NCBI GenBank assembly: GCA_964492065.1
Contig: CAZBHH010000005.1
Coordinates: 1 to 64,000 of the forward strand
DNA: 64,000 bases
Direction: 5' to 3'
Source: JADKAC01 sp964492065
Lineage (GTDB): Bacteria; Bacteroidota; Bacteroidia; Chitinophagales; BACL12
This document shows positions 25,156 through 34,986 of the stretch, in pieces. Under the pieces are notes generated by a model. That model had not been told where the DNA came from, did not search any database, and saw nothing but the letters and a program-made list of their open reading frames with translations. Each line of letters starts with the position of its first letter. Position 1 is the stretch's first letter. The translations under genes were made by a program, and so were the position numbers.

Positions 25156-26014
25156 ATTAATTAATAAGGAAGCAATTCCTTCGGTGCAACACCTGTTCGA
25201 TATATTGGAGGCCCGCAATATTCAATTTCTGATATATGAGGATTACTATCCGCACCTGGTCAATAATATTAAGTTTAAAAGAACTCCGGTGACCTTCAAC
25301 CGCAGCAATCCGGATGTGATCCGCGAAATAGATTACCTTATCAGCCTCGGCGGCGATGGCACCTTATTGGACACAGTTACCATCGTTCAGGATTCGGATG
25401 TGCCCATTCTCGGTATCAATATCGGGCGGCTCGGTTTTTTAGCCGGCATTGGTAAAAACGAAATTGACCATTGCATCGATTCGTTGGAAAGAGGTACTTA
25501 CACCCGCGATAAACGGCGGCTTATTCACGTGGATTGCAATAAGGAAATTTTCGGAGCCCATCCCTACGGCCTGAACGATTTTACAATTCACAAAAAAGAC
25601 TCTTCCGCCATGATCACCATTCACACCTATATCAATGGTGAGTTTATGATGAGTTACTGGGCCGATGGTTTAATCGTCGCTACACCCACCGGTTCCACGG
25701 GCTACTCTTTGAGTTGCGGTGGGCCGATTATCTTTCCGAGCTCCGCAAATTTTGTTCTCACACCCGTTGCACCCCACAACCTCAACATCAGGCCGCTGGT
25801 GGTGAGCGATGAAAGCGTAATCAGTTTTGAAATTGAAGGCCGCTCGGAAAACTTCCTGGTGACGCTCGATTCCCGTTTTCGCAGCGTTGACAGCTCCATT
25901 CAACTGGCCGTGCGCAAGGAAAAATTTACCATAACCTTATTGCGCTTAAACGAACAGAACTTCCTGGATACCCTCAGGGGAAAACTCGGCCTGGGATACG
26001 ACAAAAGAAATTAA
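25133..26014 (+). CDS. nadK: NAD kinase
   Basis: 293 residues. It phosphorylates NAD to NADP in the cytoplasm. The signature GGDGT is at residues 73-77 (SLGGDGTLLDT), followed by GINIGRLGFLAG, the substrate loop LNDFTIHKK, and the PTGSTGYSLSCGGPI motif. The ATG at 25133 lies inside the end of the barrel gene, a 23-base overlap that indicates coupling. It is the last gene of its operon and is convergent with obg. Confidence 0.97.
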   Translation: MKLAVYGRLINKEAIPSVQHLFDILEARNIQFLIYEDYYPHLVNNIKFKRTPVTFNRSNPDVIREIDYLISLGGDGTLLDTVTIVQDSDVPILGINIGRLGFLAGIGKNEIDHCIDSLERGTYTRDKRRLIHVDCNKEIFGAHPYGLNDFTIHKKDSSAMITIHTYINGEFMMSYWADGLIVATPTGSTGYSLSCGGPIIFPSSANFVLTPVAPHNLNIRPLVVSDESVISFEIEGRSENFLVTLDSRFRSVDSSIQLAVRKEKFTITLLRLNEQNFLDTLRGKLGLGYDKRN

Positions 26015-26055
26015 TAAAGGTATTGTTTGTCGGATAATTCGGCATGGGCATGCCA

Positions 26056-27051
26056 TCACTGTGCATGCATCGCCTGCCACAACAGATCTTTTAACTGTAC
26101 GAGATTTTTCCCGGTGTGAGAAGAAATGAAAATATGCGGAATATTTTTCGGCAGGTCCTTACTGAGCAGTTTTTCAAGTTCCGCATCTGCGAGGTCAGCT
26201 TTGGTAATGGCGAGTACCCTGCCTTTTAACAGTAATTCCGGGTTATACTGTTTTAACTCGTTGAGTAAAATCTTATATTCTTTGTGAATATCATGTGCAT
26301 CGACGGGAATCATAAACAGCAATACCGAATTGCGTTCTATGTGTTTTAAGAAGCGGTCGCCCAGTCCCTTTCCCTTACTCGCACCTTCGATAATTCCCGG
26401 GATATCGGCCATGATAAAACTCTTGTTGTCGCGGTATGACACGATGCCCAGGTTGGGAACGAGGGTAGTAAACGGGAAATCGGCAATCTCGGGTTTGGCG
26501 GCGCTGAGTTTTGACAGCAAAGTGGATTTTCCCGCATTGGGAAATCCGACCAACCCGACATCTGCCAGCACTTTCAATTCCAGGATTGTCCATACTTCCT
26601 GTCCGGATTCACCGGGCTGTGCATAGCGGGGCGCTTGTTTCGTTGCCGTTTTAAAATGATTATTTCCCAATCCGCCTCTTCCCCCCGCAAACAGAATAAT
26701 CTCCTGATCATGATCCAATATTTCTGCCAGCACTTCGCCGGTTTCGGCATTTTTTGCAACGGTACCCAGCGGCACTTCAATTATTTTGTCTTCTCCCTGT
26801 TTGCCTGTGCGCAAAACGCCGGCGCCGTTTTGTCCGTTGCCGGCAAATGTGTGCTTCTGGTATTTTAAGTGCAGCAGTGTCCACAACTGGCTGTTTCCTT
26901 TCAGGATGATATGACCTCCACGCCCGCCGTCGCCGCCGTCGGGACCGCCCTTTGCCGTTTTCTTATCGCGGTGGAAATGCACCGAGCCGGCGCCTCCCTT
27001 ACCGCTGCGAAATAAAATTTTTACGTAATCGACAAAGTTTTGCTTTTCCAT
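26056..27051 (-). CDS. obg: GTPase Obg/CgtA
   Basis: 331 residues. The glycine-rich Obg domain (1-158) has GGPDGGDGGRGG; the G domain shows GFPNAGKSTLLS (G1), FTTLVPNLG (G2), DIPGIIEGASKGKGLG (G3) and TKADL (G4). It ends soon after the G domain and lacks the OCT domain of some firmicute homologues, as is usual here. The protein binds the 50S ribosomal subunit and controls its assembly and stress responses. It is 6 bases downstream of adk. Confidence 0.97.
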   Translation of the reverse strand: MEKQNFVDYVKILFRSGKGGAGSVHFHRDKKTAKGGPDGGDGGRGGHIILKGNSQLWTLLHLKYQKHTFAGNGQNGAGVLRTGKQGEDKIIEVPLGTVAKNAETGEVLAEILDHDQEIILFAGGRGGLGNNHFKTATKQAPRYAQPGESGQEVWTILELKVLADVGLVGFPNAGKSTLLSKLSAAKPEIADFPFTTLVPNLGIVSYRDNKSFIMADIPGIIEGASKGKGLGDRFLKHIERNSVLLFMIPVDAHDIHKEYKILLNELKQYNPELLLKGRVLAITKADLADAELEKLLSKDLPKNIPHIFISSHTGKNLVQLKDLLWQAMHAQ

Positions 27052-27057
27052 TGCCGT

Positions 27058-27636
27058 TTAAAGCATTTCTGTCGCAACTACCAGTTGATTGAAAATGGAT
27101 TCTATGCTGCCGACACCATTCACTTCTTTAACGAGGTCTTGATTTTTGTAATACGCCGCTACCGGTTCGGTTTTTTCGCGGTATTCCATCACCCGTTTGC
27201 GAATGGTTGCTGCATCGGTATCATCGCTGCGCCCGCTGGTGAGTCCTCGCTGCAATATCCGTTGGGTGAGCTCCTCTTCGTCAACAACCAGGCTGAGTAC
27301 GCCGTCAATCTTACTGTGCTTTTCCCTTAATAATCCGTCCAGGGCTTCTGCCTGTGCAACCGTGCGGGGGAACCCGTCGAAGATAATTCCCCGCTTGCCC
27401 TGGCGGCCGGCCTCGTCCAGTGTATTGCCTATCATCCCGATTACCACCGCATCGGGTACGAGTTTGCCGTTATCCATGTAATGCTTTGCCTCTCTGCCGA
27501 GTTCTGTATCTCTGCGTATCTCATCGCGAAGCAAATCGCCCGTAGATATGTGCAACAGGTTGAAATGGTCTTTCAACATTGCTGCCTGCGTACCTTTTCC
27601 GCTTCCGGGAGGGCCGAATAAAATGATGTTCAACAT
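27058..27636 (-). CDS. adk: Adenylate kinase
   Basis: 192 residues. It converts ATP and AMP to two ADP. The P-loop GPPGSGKGTQ is at 8-17; the NMP-binding helix ISTGDLLRDEI and FDGFPRTVAQAEAL are present. The LID is the short, zinc-free form (RGLTSGRSDDTDAATIRKR). It is transcribed with obg. A TACCTTTA box lies at 27660-27667 on the minus strand, one mismatch from the consensus. Confidence 0.97.
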   Translation of the reverse strand: MLNIILFGPPGSGKGTQAAMLKDHFNLLHISTGDLLRDEIRRDTELGREAKHYMDNGKLVPDAVVIGMIGNTLDEAGRQGKRGIIFDGFPRTVAQAEALDGLLREKHSKIDGVLSLVVDEEELTQRILQRGLTSGRSDDTDAATIRKRVMEYREKTEPVAAYYKNQDLVKEVNGVGSIESIFNQLVVATEML

Positions 27637-27727
27637 AAATTAATGTCTTAGTTACCGGGTAAAGGTAACAAGATAACGGCTGATACTTATGTATTTACGC
27701 AAGGCGGTAATCTATGGCCGGCATATA

Positions 27728-28846
27728 CTATTTAAATTGCAGGCGGTAAATTTTATCGTCATTTGCCAGGGGCGAGGCTTCTCTGCCGTCCATATTCGAA
27801 GAACAGAATAAGAAGCTGCCATCGGGTGCGGCGATGATATTTCGCAATCGCTTGTATGTGCCGTCAAATAATATTTCCGTTATGGAGGCGGTATCACCCG
27901 AAGTGTTGAAAGCGATTAATTTACTTCCCCGCAGACATGCCGCAATAAAAGTTGTTTCCAACCCCTCTTCATTTGAAGCCTTCACAAACGCCAGCCCGCC
28001 GGGTGCCCAGGTGGCATCGCCGCTGTGCAATGCCGGGGCGATCCATCGGGCGCCGGTATCGCTTCCAATCACATGTGGCCATCCGTAGTTTCCGCCCGGA
28101 ATAATTTTATTGATTTCATCGTGGCAACACCAATTGCTGATTTCTCTCGATGGGCCGTGTTCGGTAGCATACATATTTCCCTCGTCGTCCCAGGCAATAC
28201 CCTGTACATTCCTGTGCCCGTAACTGTATATTAAATTGCCGAAGGGATTGCCCGCAGCGGCATTGCCTTCAGTATCCATGCGGAGAATTTTTCCTGCCAG
28301 GGTCTGCAGGTCCTGTGCATTGTGCGGATTCGTGGCATCGCCCGTTCCGGCATATAAGAATCCGTCGGGGCCAAAGCGCAAAATACCGCCGTCGTGAAAC
28401 ATCGCCTTGGGAATATTTTTTACGATTACCGAATCTTCTGTAAGCACGTTGTCGATAAACAGCAATCGCACGATGCGATTTTCGGTTTGAGTAGTTTCGT
28501 AAATAAATACCCGGTGTGTTTTCTCAAAATCCGGATCAACCGCCAGGCCCAGCAAACCGCCTTCTGCGCCTGCCATCTCGTTTCTTCGCATCAGCGCTTC
28601 AACGTCTCCCGTTTTGAGATCCAGTATATTGATTTCGCCGGGGCGCTCGTTAAATAGCAGCCTGCCATCGGGTAAAAAGTCCATACCCCAGGGTACATCC
28701 AGGTTTTCGGCAACCACATCAATCACATATCCCTTGGATGGGTGCGCATTATTTGCATGTCTGCCGTCAGATTGCATACAGCTTTCACTGAGCAACACAT
28801 ACGGCAGCGCAATCAGCAATAGCGATATATAGCTCATTTTCTTCAT
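27728..28846 (-). CDS. PQQ-dependent aldose-sugar dehydrogenase-type protein, exported
   Basis: 372 residues. An N-terminal hydrophobic signal ends at Cys23 (LSESC), a possible lipidation site. The six-bladed soluble-glucose-dehydrogenase fold is recognisable: LDVPWGMDFLPDGRLLFNERPG, GGLLGLAVDPDF, GGILRFGPDGFLYAGTGDA, GHRNVQGIAWDDEGNMYATEHGP and GGNYGWPHV. Family members (e.g. YliI) oxidise sugars with PQQ in the periplasm. PQQ synthesis genes are absent here, so the cofactor would come from elsewhere. The gene lies upstream of adk on the same strand with 91 bases between. Confidence 0.92.
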   Translation of the reverse strand: MKKMSYISLLLIALPYVLLSESCMQSDGRHANNAHPSKGYVIDVVAENLDVPWGMDFLPDGRLLFNERPGEINILDLKTGDVEALMRRNEMAGAEGGLLGLAVDPDFEKTHRVFIYETTQTENRIVRLLFIDNVLTEDSVIVKNIPKAMFHDGGILRFGPDGFLYAGTGDATNPHNAQDLQTLAGKILRMDTEGNAAAGNPFGNLIYSYGHRNVQGIAWDDEGNMYATEHGPSREISNWCCHDEINKIIPGGNYGWPHVIGSDTGARWIAPALHSGDATWAPGGLAFVKASNEEGLETTFIAACLRGSKLIAFNTSGDTASITEILFDGTYKRLRNIIAAPDGSFLFCSSNMDGREASPLANDDKIYRLQFK

Positions 28847-28925
28847 GGGTTGTCTGATGACTGTCAGGATGAAGTTACAATTTTTGATTTAATCGGTTAA
28901 ATCTATTTTTAAGAGGGGTAAGGTG

Positions 28926-28933
28926 TAATTTTG
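28926..28933 (+). promoter_or_regulatory. -7 box TAATTTTG for the subtilisin-like protease gene
   Basis: Perfect TAnnTTTG match, ending 15 bases before the ATG at 28949, in the divergent gap with the sugar dehydrogenase gene. Confidence 0.5.
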
Positions 28934-28948
28934 CCAAAATTTTGAATT

Positions 28949-31450
28949 ATGCGAGCCTTATTCTTGTCCCTGTTGCTGTTGCCTGTACTTTCGATTTACG
29001 GTCAGTCGCAATTCGGCAATATGTACAATAATAACCAGGTATTTACGCCCGCTCCCGCAACGGTAATGGTGAAATTCAATGCGCACACATCGTTGCATGA
29101 TCGCCTGGAAGCTCTGAATCCGCAGTACTTTGAATCGGTAAATTTTTCTGAAAGCGATACGGATTATTACTACGCATTCGTGCCTGTGAAAACCGGACTG
29201 GACAATGGAACATTGCGCCGTGCGGTTGATGAGTTGTCGGAAAATCCGGGTGTTGCATATACATCAATCATGTACAAAACCGGCGATGAAGTATTGTGTG
29301 CGCCCACCAATACATTATTTGTACAACTGAAATCTGCCAATTACCTGGAGAGGATGATGCAATTATTGAAAACCACTTTCCCGGACATACATGTAACCGT
29401 TATACAAAAGCGGTTTGCACCTCAAACTTACCTGCTCACATTCGATGCAAAACTTACTGAGTCGATGTTTGCAATGGCAGAGACATTGTATGCAAGCGGT
29501 TACTTTACATACTGCGAAATAAATTTAGTATCGCTGATTCGTCCATTTACGGAAGATACGTACTACAACCGCCAATGGTCTATTGAAAATACCGGATCTG
29601 CGCTGCAGTACAGCGGTACGCCGGGAGCTGATCTGGATGTGTTGTGCGCCTGGGATTACACTAAAGGCGGCGGTATTAAAGTGGCCATAATTGATGAGGG
29701 AGTGGATCTGACACACGACGACCTGACACCTAATTTACTGGAGGGGTACGACGCTGTTTATTGGGGCGGCGGCTCGGGTTCAAATACACAGGGCGGCTTC
29801 AAGGCGGGGTCGGATGATGCACACGGCACCAACTGTGCCGGCATAGTGGCGGCAGTGGCCGATAATGGCATCGGCGTGGCGGGAATTGCGCCCGAGAGTA
29901 AGATTGTCCCCGTGCGCATAGCCTATTCCGACGCTTTTGGATACTGGGTGTACGAAACGAGTTGGGGCGTGGATGCGGTGGAATGGTGTATCGATAATGC
30001 GCATGTAGATATCCTGAGCAATAGCTGGGGCGGCGGTTCATACTCCACTGCATTCAGCAATGCCATTGAATATGCAGTTACAGAGGGACGGGACGGTCGG
30101 GGAGCGGTGTTTATCGCCGCTGCCGGAAATGAAAACAGCTCGTATGTATATAATCCGGCAGCAGATGATAATGCAATTGCCGTTGCCGCATCCAGTATGT
30201 GCGATGAAAGGAAATCGTATTCTTCCTGCGATGAGGAATACTGGTGGGGAAGCAACTACGGCAGCGCATTAGATATAGCGGCGCCCGGTGTGAAAATGCC
30301 TTCTACCGATATTTCCGGCGGCAGCGGTTACACGGCATCCGATTACAATATGGAGTTTAACGGCACCAGCAGCGCAACCCCTGCGGCGGCGGCTGTTCTG
30401 GCATTGATACTCGCTTACAATCCCGATCTCACTTTTGAAGAAGTGCGGTTTCTGTTAGAGAGCACCTGCGAGAAAGTGGGCGGTTATTCGTACGGCGAAA
30501 GTGCGGCACACCCAAATGGTACCTGGACAAATCAAATGGGATACGGCAGAGTAAATGCGTGCATGGCGCTGGCAGCAGCTACGGCGCCCGATCTGCTGCC
30601 CGGTATCGGGCCCTTCGCCACTGATACGGTGCACCCCGGCGAGAGTCTCTCCGTTGACATGTTTGTGGTGAACTCCGGATTTGAAGGGAGCCTCGGCTTT
30701 GAAAACGGCATTTTTGTTTCCGGTGATTGCGATCTCGAAGACGCAGTTCAAGTCGGTAATTTTCCCATTGCTTCTTTGGCGACAGGCGATACCCTGTTTT
30801 TGAATGCAGAAGTAAGCATACCCGAGAACAGTGCGGAAGGCGACAGCGAGATAATGCTGTTTGCAGACAGCGACGACGAGATTGCCGAAGCCGGCGAATT
30901 TAATAACGTGGCATGCCGTTCCATATATATCGCATGCATACTGTTACCGGAAAGCGGCGAAGCTGCATACGACAAAGAGGCAATTACCGATTCGTTAATG
31001 ATTTCCACCACCTCCGGCTGTAGTTGGGAAGTTACACCTGCACCGCCATCATGGATTACTATTGTCAACAATGCGGGCACCGGCAATGGATCGTTTGTTT
31101 ACTCTCTAAGTGAAAATACGGATAATGCAGCCCGCGACTTTACATTCTACTACGGCGCACATACATTTACAATCCACCAGGATTTCAAGGAGTATGATAT
31201 TGAAACTATTCTATCCGGGATAAACCTGTATCCCAATCCGGCCAATACTGTCTTAAACCTCGACCTGGAATACGGCGTACTGGAAAATGCGCAATATTCA
31301 ATTTTCAATATGCAGGGGCAGTCAGTTGCTTCGGGCAATCTCAACGGCAGCCGGTTTACATTTGATTTGCACAGTCTGCCCGAAGCGGTGTATCTGTTGA
31401 AAATAACCGCAGCGGACAAATCCGTTACTTTTAGTTTTATTAAAAACTAA
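28949..31450 (+). CDS. Subtilisin-like (S8) serine protease with T9SS type A sorting domain
   Basis: 833 residues. A signal peptide (1-19) is followed by an inhibitor-like pro-region (30-200). The catalytic domain has Asp249 (AIIDEGVD), His292 (DDAHGTNCAG), the oxyanion Asn393 (AAGNENS) and Ser473 (NGTSSATP). A CARDB-like domain (LLPGIGPFATDTVHPGESLSVDMFV) and a BACON-like domain (SGCSWEVTPAPPSW) come next. The last 80 residues begin with NLYPNPANTVLNLDL and are a type A sorting signal. The enzyme should be exported by T9SS and released or anchored on the cell surface to degrade proteins. It starts a plus-strand accessory block running to 34974. Confidence 0.96.
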   Translation: MRALFLSLLLLPVLSIYGQSQFGNMYNNNQVFTPAPATVMVKFNAHTSLHDRLEALNPQYFESVNFSESDTDYYYAFVPVKTGLDNGTLRRAVDELSENPGVAYTSIMYKTGDEVLCAPTNTLFVQLKSANYLERMMQLLKTTFPDIHVTVIQKRFAPQTYLLTFDAKLTESMFAMAETLYASGYFTYCEINLVSLIRPFTEDTYYNRQWSIENTGSALQYSGTPGADLDVLCAWDYTKGGGIKVAIIDEGVDLTHDDLTPNLLEGYDAVYWGGGSGSNTQGGFKAGSDDAHGTNCAGIVAAVADNGIGVAGIAPESKIVPVRIAYSDAFGYWVYETSWGVDAVEWCIDNAHVDILSNSWGGGSYSTAFSNAIEYAVTEGRDGRGAVFIAAAGNENSSYVYNPAADDNAIAVAASSMCDERKSYSSCDEEYWWGSNYGSALDIAAPGVKMPSTDISGGSGYTASDYNMEFNGTSSATPAAAAVLALILAYNPDLTFEEVRFLLESTCEKVGGYSYGESAAHPNGTWTNQMGYGRVNACMALAAATAPDLLPGIGPFATDTVHPGESLSVDMFVVNSGFEGSLGFENGIFVSGDCDLEDAVQVGNFPIASLATGDTLFLNAEVSIPENSAEGDSEIMLFADSDDEIAEAGEFNNVACRSIYIACILLPESGEAAYDKEAITDSLMISTTSGCSWEVTPAPPSWITIVNNAGTGNGSFVYSLSENTDNAARDFTFYYGAHTFTIHQDFKEYDIETILSGINLYPNPANTVLNLDLEYGVLENAQYSIFNMQGQSVASGNLNGSRFTFDLHSLPEAVYLLKITAADKSVTFSFIKN

Positions 31451-31530
31451 AGGCCGGAATATTTCCATTGTGCATTTAAACGGTTTAACCCGTCGTTAAT
31501 ATCTCGGTTAAGTAGTAATTTAGTCGCCGT

Positions 31531-31911
31531 ATGAGATTAATATTGGGAATATACCTGACGTTTATGGCAATAATGCTGATGCGCTGTTCGCAGGTGTCCG
31601 AGGTGGATGAGCTTGCAAAACAGACCGACCGCATCCAGATCGTCTTCAACGGTGAGCAGGTCAATTATACGGACATAACGGAGAAGCGGGAGATCCGCAA
31701 GATTGCCAATTTTATTACCGATGAAGAGACTCCCTTTTATAAATGCGGTTACGATGGCCACATGATTTTTTTTACTTCGGTGGGATCGGTGAGAATGAAT
31801 TTTAATTTACAGGACGACTGCAACCATGTGGTTTATGATTATGCCGGCGCTATTAAGACATTCAAAATCAGCGATGAGGGTATTGCATACTTAAAACAAT
31901 TGAAAGAATAA
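31531..31911 (+). CDS. Small putative lipoprotein
   Basis: 126 residues. A short hydrophobic leader ends in MLMRCSQ, where Cys19 could be lipidated although the -1 residue (Arg) is unusual. The mature part is mixed alpha/beta with no domain I know (RIQIVFNGEQVNYTDITEKREIRKIANFI). The gene lies 6 bases before a membrane protein gene and likely forms a pair with it. A TAATTTAG box (one mismatch) ends 7 bases before the ATG. Confidence 0.7.
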   Translation: MRLILGIYLTFMAIMLMRCSQVSEVDELAKQTDRIQIVFNGEQVNYTDITEKREIRKIANFITDEETPFYKCGYDGHMIFFTSVGSVRMNFNLQDDCNHVVYDYAGAIKTFKISDEGIAYLKQLKE

Positions 31912-31917
31912 AGACAC

Positions 31918-32664
31918 ATGCCGGTTTTCGATCCGAGAGAACAACCCGTCCCAGTAGTTGCTCTGTTGATGGTAACGAATCTGTTTCCTTTGATAGGCGT
32001 GGCTTTTTACGATCTCTCTTTCTTTGCGTTCTTTTACCTGTATTGGACCGAAACCGTACTGATAGGCATTTTCCGTTGGTTGAAAATGATTAAGGCAAAT
32101 AAGCAATCTCAGCCCAATCCGAATATGACCATTAATGGGAAACCGCTATCGTATAAGAATGTAAACAGCAGGGTATTTATGATGGGTATGTACTTTTTCT
32201 GGCGCAGCTTCATAATGATTTTTTATCTCGTCTTTATCATTGTCTTCGTGGGATTGTGGAATGCGCATGATGACGATACCAGAATGGAATTCCTTAGTGC
32301 CATCACTTTCAGCGACAGATGGATGCAGATTACCCTGCTCAGTTATTTCCTGGCGCAACTGGTTGACTTTATCTTTTACCTGCGGGATGCGCAATATCTA
32401 AATACGAGTTTACAGGAGCTGGCAAATATTTTCGATGCCAGAACCATCGTATTGCATGTCGTTATTGTGCTCGGCGTATTTCTTTCGCAATGGGTGAGTG
32501 AAAATTTGTTTCCACAAAATCCCAGGGCGGGTACTATTGCCTTTGCCTCCCTTTTTGTCGTTGTAAAAACCATAACAGACATACTGGCTTACAAGCTGCA
32601 GACTTCCCGCAGGCAGTTGCTGACCGGGTTTTTATTAAAACAGAAGGAAGAAGAATCGCGGTAG
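31918..32664 (+). CDS. Polytopic membrane protein, DUF6498-like
   Basis: 248 residues with about six hydrophobic helices. The N-terminal region FFAFFYLYWTETVLIGIFRWLKM, with the YWxE motif in a helix, resembles the DUF6498 family of unknown function (recognition from memory, moderate certainty). Further helices are around 85-108, 120-145, 175-195 and 205-220. The C-terminus is charged and cytoplasmic. It is likely co-transcribed with the small lipoprotein upstream. Confidence 0.75.
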   Translation: MPVFDPREQPVPVVALLMVTNLFPLIGVAFYDLSFFAFFYLYWTETVLIGIFRWLKMIKANKQSQPNPNMTINGKPLSYKNVNSRVFMMGMYFFWRSFIMIFYLVFIIVFVGLWNAHDDDTRMEFLSAITFSDRWMQITLLSYFLAQLVDFIFYLRDAQYLNTSLQELANIFDARTIVLHVVIVLGVFLSQWVSENLFPQNPRAGTIAFASLFVVVKTITDILAYKLQTSRRQLLTGFLLKQKEEESR

Positions 32665-32709
32665 CTGCAGAACAGTTCTTTTAAGATATACCTGATAAAC
32701 CGTTTACTC

Positions 32710-34974
32710 ATGCCAAGAGCAATACTTCTATGTGTCGTGTTCTGTTTTTCCGAGGTGATGGTTGCGCAACAACTGCCGCCGTACTACCCCATGCGCATCA
32801 GCGAAAAAATTACCCTAGACGGCATCCTCGCAGAACCGGCCTGGCAACAGGCAGCAGTCATCAGCGAATTCATGCAATACGATCCCTTCCCCGGGCAACA
32901 GCCCTCTGCTCGCACCGAAATGCGCATCCTGTACGATGATGCGTATATGTACATCGCCGCCTCTTGTTTCGATCCCGAACCCGAAAAAATGATTGCACTG
33001 AGCCTGGAACGTGATTTTGAACCTACCCGTGACGACGGTTTCGCATTTATAATAGACACCTATAACGACAAGAGCACCGGCCTCGCCTTTATTACCAATA
33101 TTTTAAGCGCCCGCTGGGACATGGAATTCTCGGCAGACGGATTGTCGGAAAACGAGGCGTACAACACCTTTTGGGATGTGACTTCCCATGCGGACTCCAC
33201 GGGGTTTTACAGCGAATTCAGAATCCCGTTCTCGTCGTTGCGCTTCCAGTCGGATTCCGTCATAACCATGGGCTTCCGGGCAATCCGGCTCATTAAAAGA
33301 TTAAATGAATTCAGCATATACCCGCCCTGCTCTCCCGATATTGAGGATGCCTGGTGGAAAGTGTCGCTCGCACGGGAGATGCAATTAACCGACCTTAGGG
33401 CAACAAAACCGTTTTACATTATTCCCTACCTGGCTGCGGACTACATCGAAGTGCAACAACTGAACAGCAGCGCTTCCGGCTATGAAAAACAAACGAGCTT
33501 TATGAAGCGCAACGGGTATGCCGGTAATGCGACGCTGGACAAAATTCTGAGTAACATCGGCGGCGATATGAAGTACGGCATCAGTAAAAATCTCACGCTC
33601 GATTTGACGGTAAATACCGACTTCGCCCAGGCAGAAGCCGATAATATCATCATCAACCTGAGCAAGTACGAAGTGAACTTACCGGAGAAACGAGGGTTTT
33701 TCCTGGAATCGAGTAACTATTTCGGCTTCGGCACTTCGCTGGGCGATCAGTTGTTTATTTCCCGCAGTATCGGCCGGGAAGACGGCGAAATTATCCCAAT
33801 CATCGGCGGGGCGAGATTAACGGGTAAGGTGGGTAATTTTCAGTTCGGCGCTCTGAATATGCAAACTGCCGCCGCAAGTGATGCACAGGTACCTTCCGCC
33901 AATTTCACCGTTTTTCGCAACCGCATGTTTTACGATGCGCTCGGCAGCTTTTGGGGTGGTATTCTCACCAATAAAATTACCGCCGGCCCGGCAGCAACCT
34001 CGTATCAAAGCATCGGCTTCGGCGGCGTAAAAATCTTTAATTCCAAACTATCGCTCGTCACAGCAATTGCGGGTACTTTTGAAAACCTGAATATCGCCGC
34101 TTTTGGCAATCGCAGTTATTACAACCTGGGATTAAACCGCAATGCGAGAGAAGGTTGGAATTTGGGTTTTGATGCGAGTGTAATCGGCAAGGATTTCATC
34201 CCCGAAATGGGCTATATCGCTGAAAATGACCTGCTGAACACCGGACTGAAAGCCGGTTATGTGTGGCGTCCGCAAAGCGCATCTGTCAGCGCCTTCAGCC
34301 TGTACTCATTCTCACGCTACAGGTATAAACCCGCCCTGGGAAAAAATGAAACTGCCTTCTTTTCTGCCGAATCTTCGCTGAGTTTTAAAAACGGTTTTAC
34401 TATTCAGCTGAAACCGTTGGAACTGAACAGCGACAGGTTGTTCTCCGATTGGACAATGAATGATCACATAACCATTCCGCAAAATACCTATCGCATGTTT
34501 TCTCCCGACCTGAATATCGAAGCGCCCGCCGACGGGGACTACAGCGCAAATGTGTTTGTGAAGTTTGGCGACTTCTACGGCGGACACCGCCTGAGTATTT
34601 ATCCCTCCGGGGATTATATCCTGACGAAAAACCTGCAGATAGGGTTTGACTACGAGTACAATCGCATTCAATTCCCATCCGGCTTTGCCGACACCCCCGG
34701 TAAGGCGCTGTTCACGAGTCATCTGATCCGGTTGAATATCGCTTGTTACTTCTCGTCAAAAGTTTCCATCAAAATTTTCACGCAGTACGACGATATTTCC
34801 GACAGGGTGAGCAGCAATTTGCGATTCCGGTATAACCCGGTAGAAGGCACTGACTTGTATATCGTATTTAACCAGGATATGAATACCGATCCGCTGAGTA
34901 AAATCCCCGAATTGCCCCTTGTCAATAACCAGGGTGTTACGCTGAAATTCATCCGGACATTTACCGTAAAATAA
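32710..34974 (+). CDS. DUF5916 protein with N-terminal CBM9-like domain, outer-membrane associated
   Basis: 754 residues. A signal peptide (1-19, ending VAQQ) precedes a family-9 carbohydrate-binding-like domain (residues 28-200: ISEKITLDGILAEPAWQQA, RDDGFAFIIDTYNDKSTGLAF, YSEFRIPFSSLRF). The rest is DUF5916: LTLDLTVNTDFAQAEADNIIINLSKYEVNLPEKRGFFLE is its characteristic stretch. Alternating amphipathic strands toward the end indicate a membrane barrel. Function is unknown; such proteins are common in Bacteroidota envelopes. It is the last plus-strand gene before the convergent hpt gene, with 12 bases between. Confidence 0.9.
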   Translation: MPRAILLCVVFCFSEVMVAQQLPPYYPMRISEKITLDGILAEPAWQQAAVISEFMQYDPFPGQQPSARTEMRILYDDAYMYIAASCFDPEPEKMIALSLERDFEPTRDDGFAFIIDTYNDKSTGLAFITNILSARWDMEFSADGLSENEAYNTFWDVTSHADSTGFYSEFRIPFSSLRFQSDSVITMGFRAIRLIKRLNEFSIYPPCSPDIEDAWWKVSLAREMQLTDLRATKPFYIIPYLAADYIEVQQLNSSASGYEKQTSFMKRNGYAGNATLDKILSNIGGDMKYGISKNLTLDLTVNTDFAQAEADNIIINLSKYEVNLPEKRGFFLESSNYFGFGTSLGDQLFISRSIGREDGEIIPIIGGARLTGKVGNFQFGALNMQTAAASDAQVPSANFTVFRNRMFYDALGSFWGGILTNKITAGPAATSYQSIGFGGVKIFNSKLSLVTAIAGTFENLNIAAFGNRSYYNLGLNRNAREGWNLGFDASVIGKDFIPEMGYIAENDLLNTGLKAGYVWRPQSASVSAFSLYSFSRYRYKPALGKNETAFFSAESSLSFKNGFTIQLKPLELNSDRLFSDWTMNDHITIPQNTYRMFSPDLNIEAPADGDYSANVFVKFGDFYGGHRLSIYPSGDYILTKNLQIGFDYEYNRIQFPSGFADTPGKALFTSHLIRLNIACYFSSKVSIKIFTQYDDISDRVSSNLRFRYNPVEGTDLYIVFNQDMNTDPLSKIPELPLVNNQGVTLKFIRTFTVK

Positions 34975-34986
34975 GGGTGCCGGCGA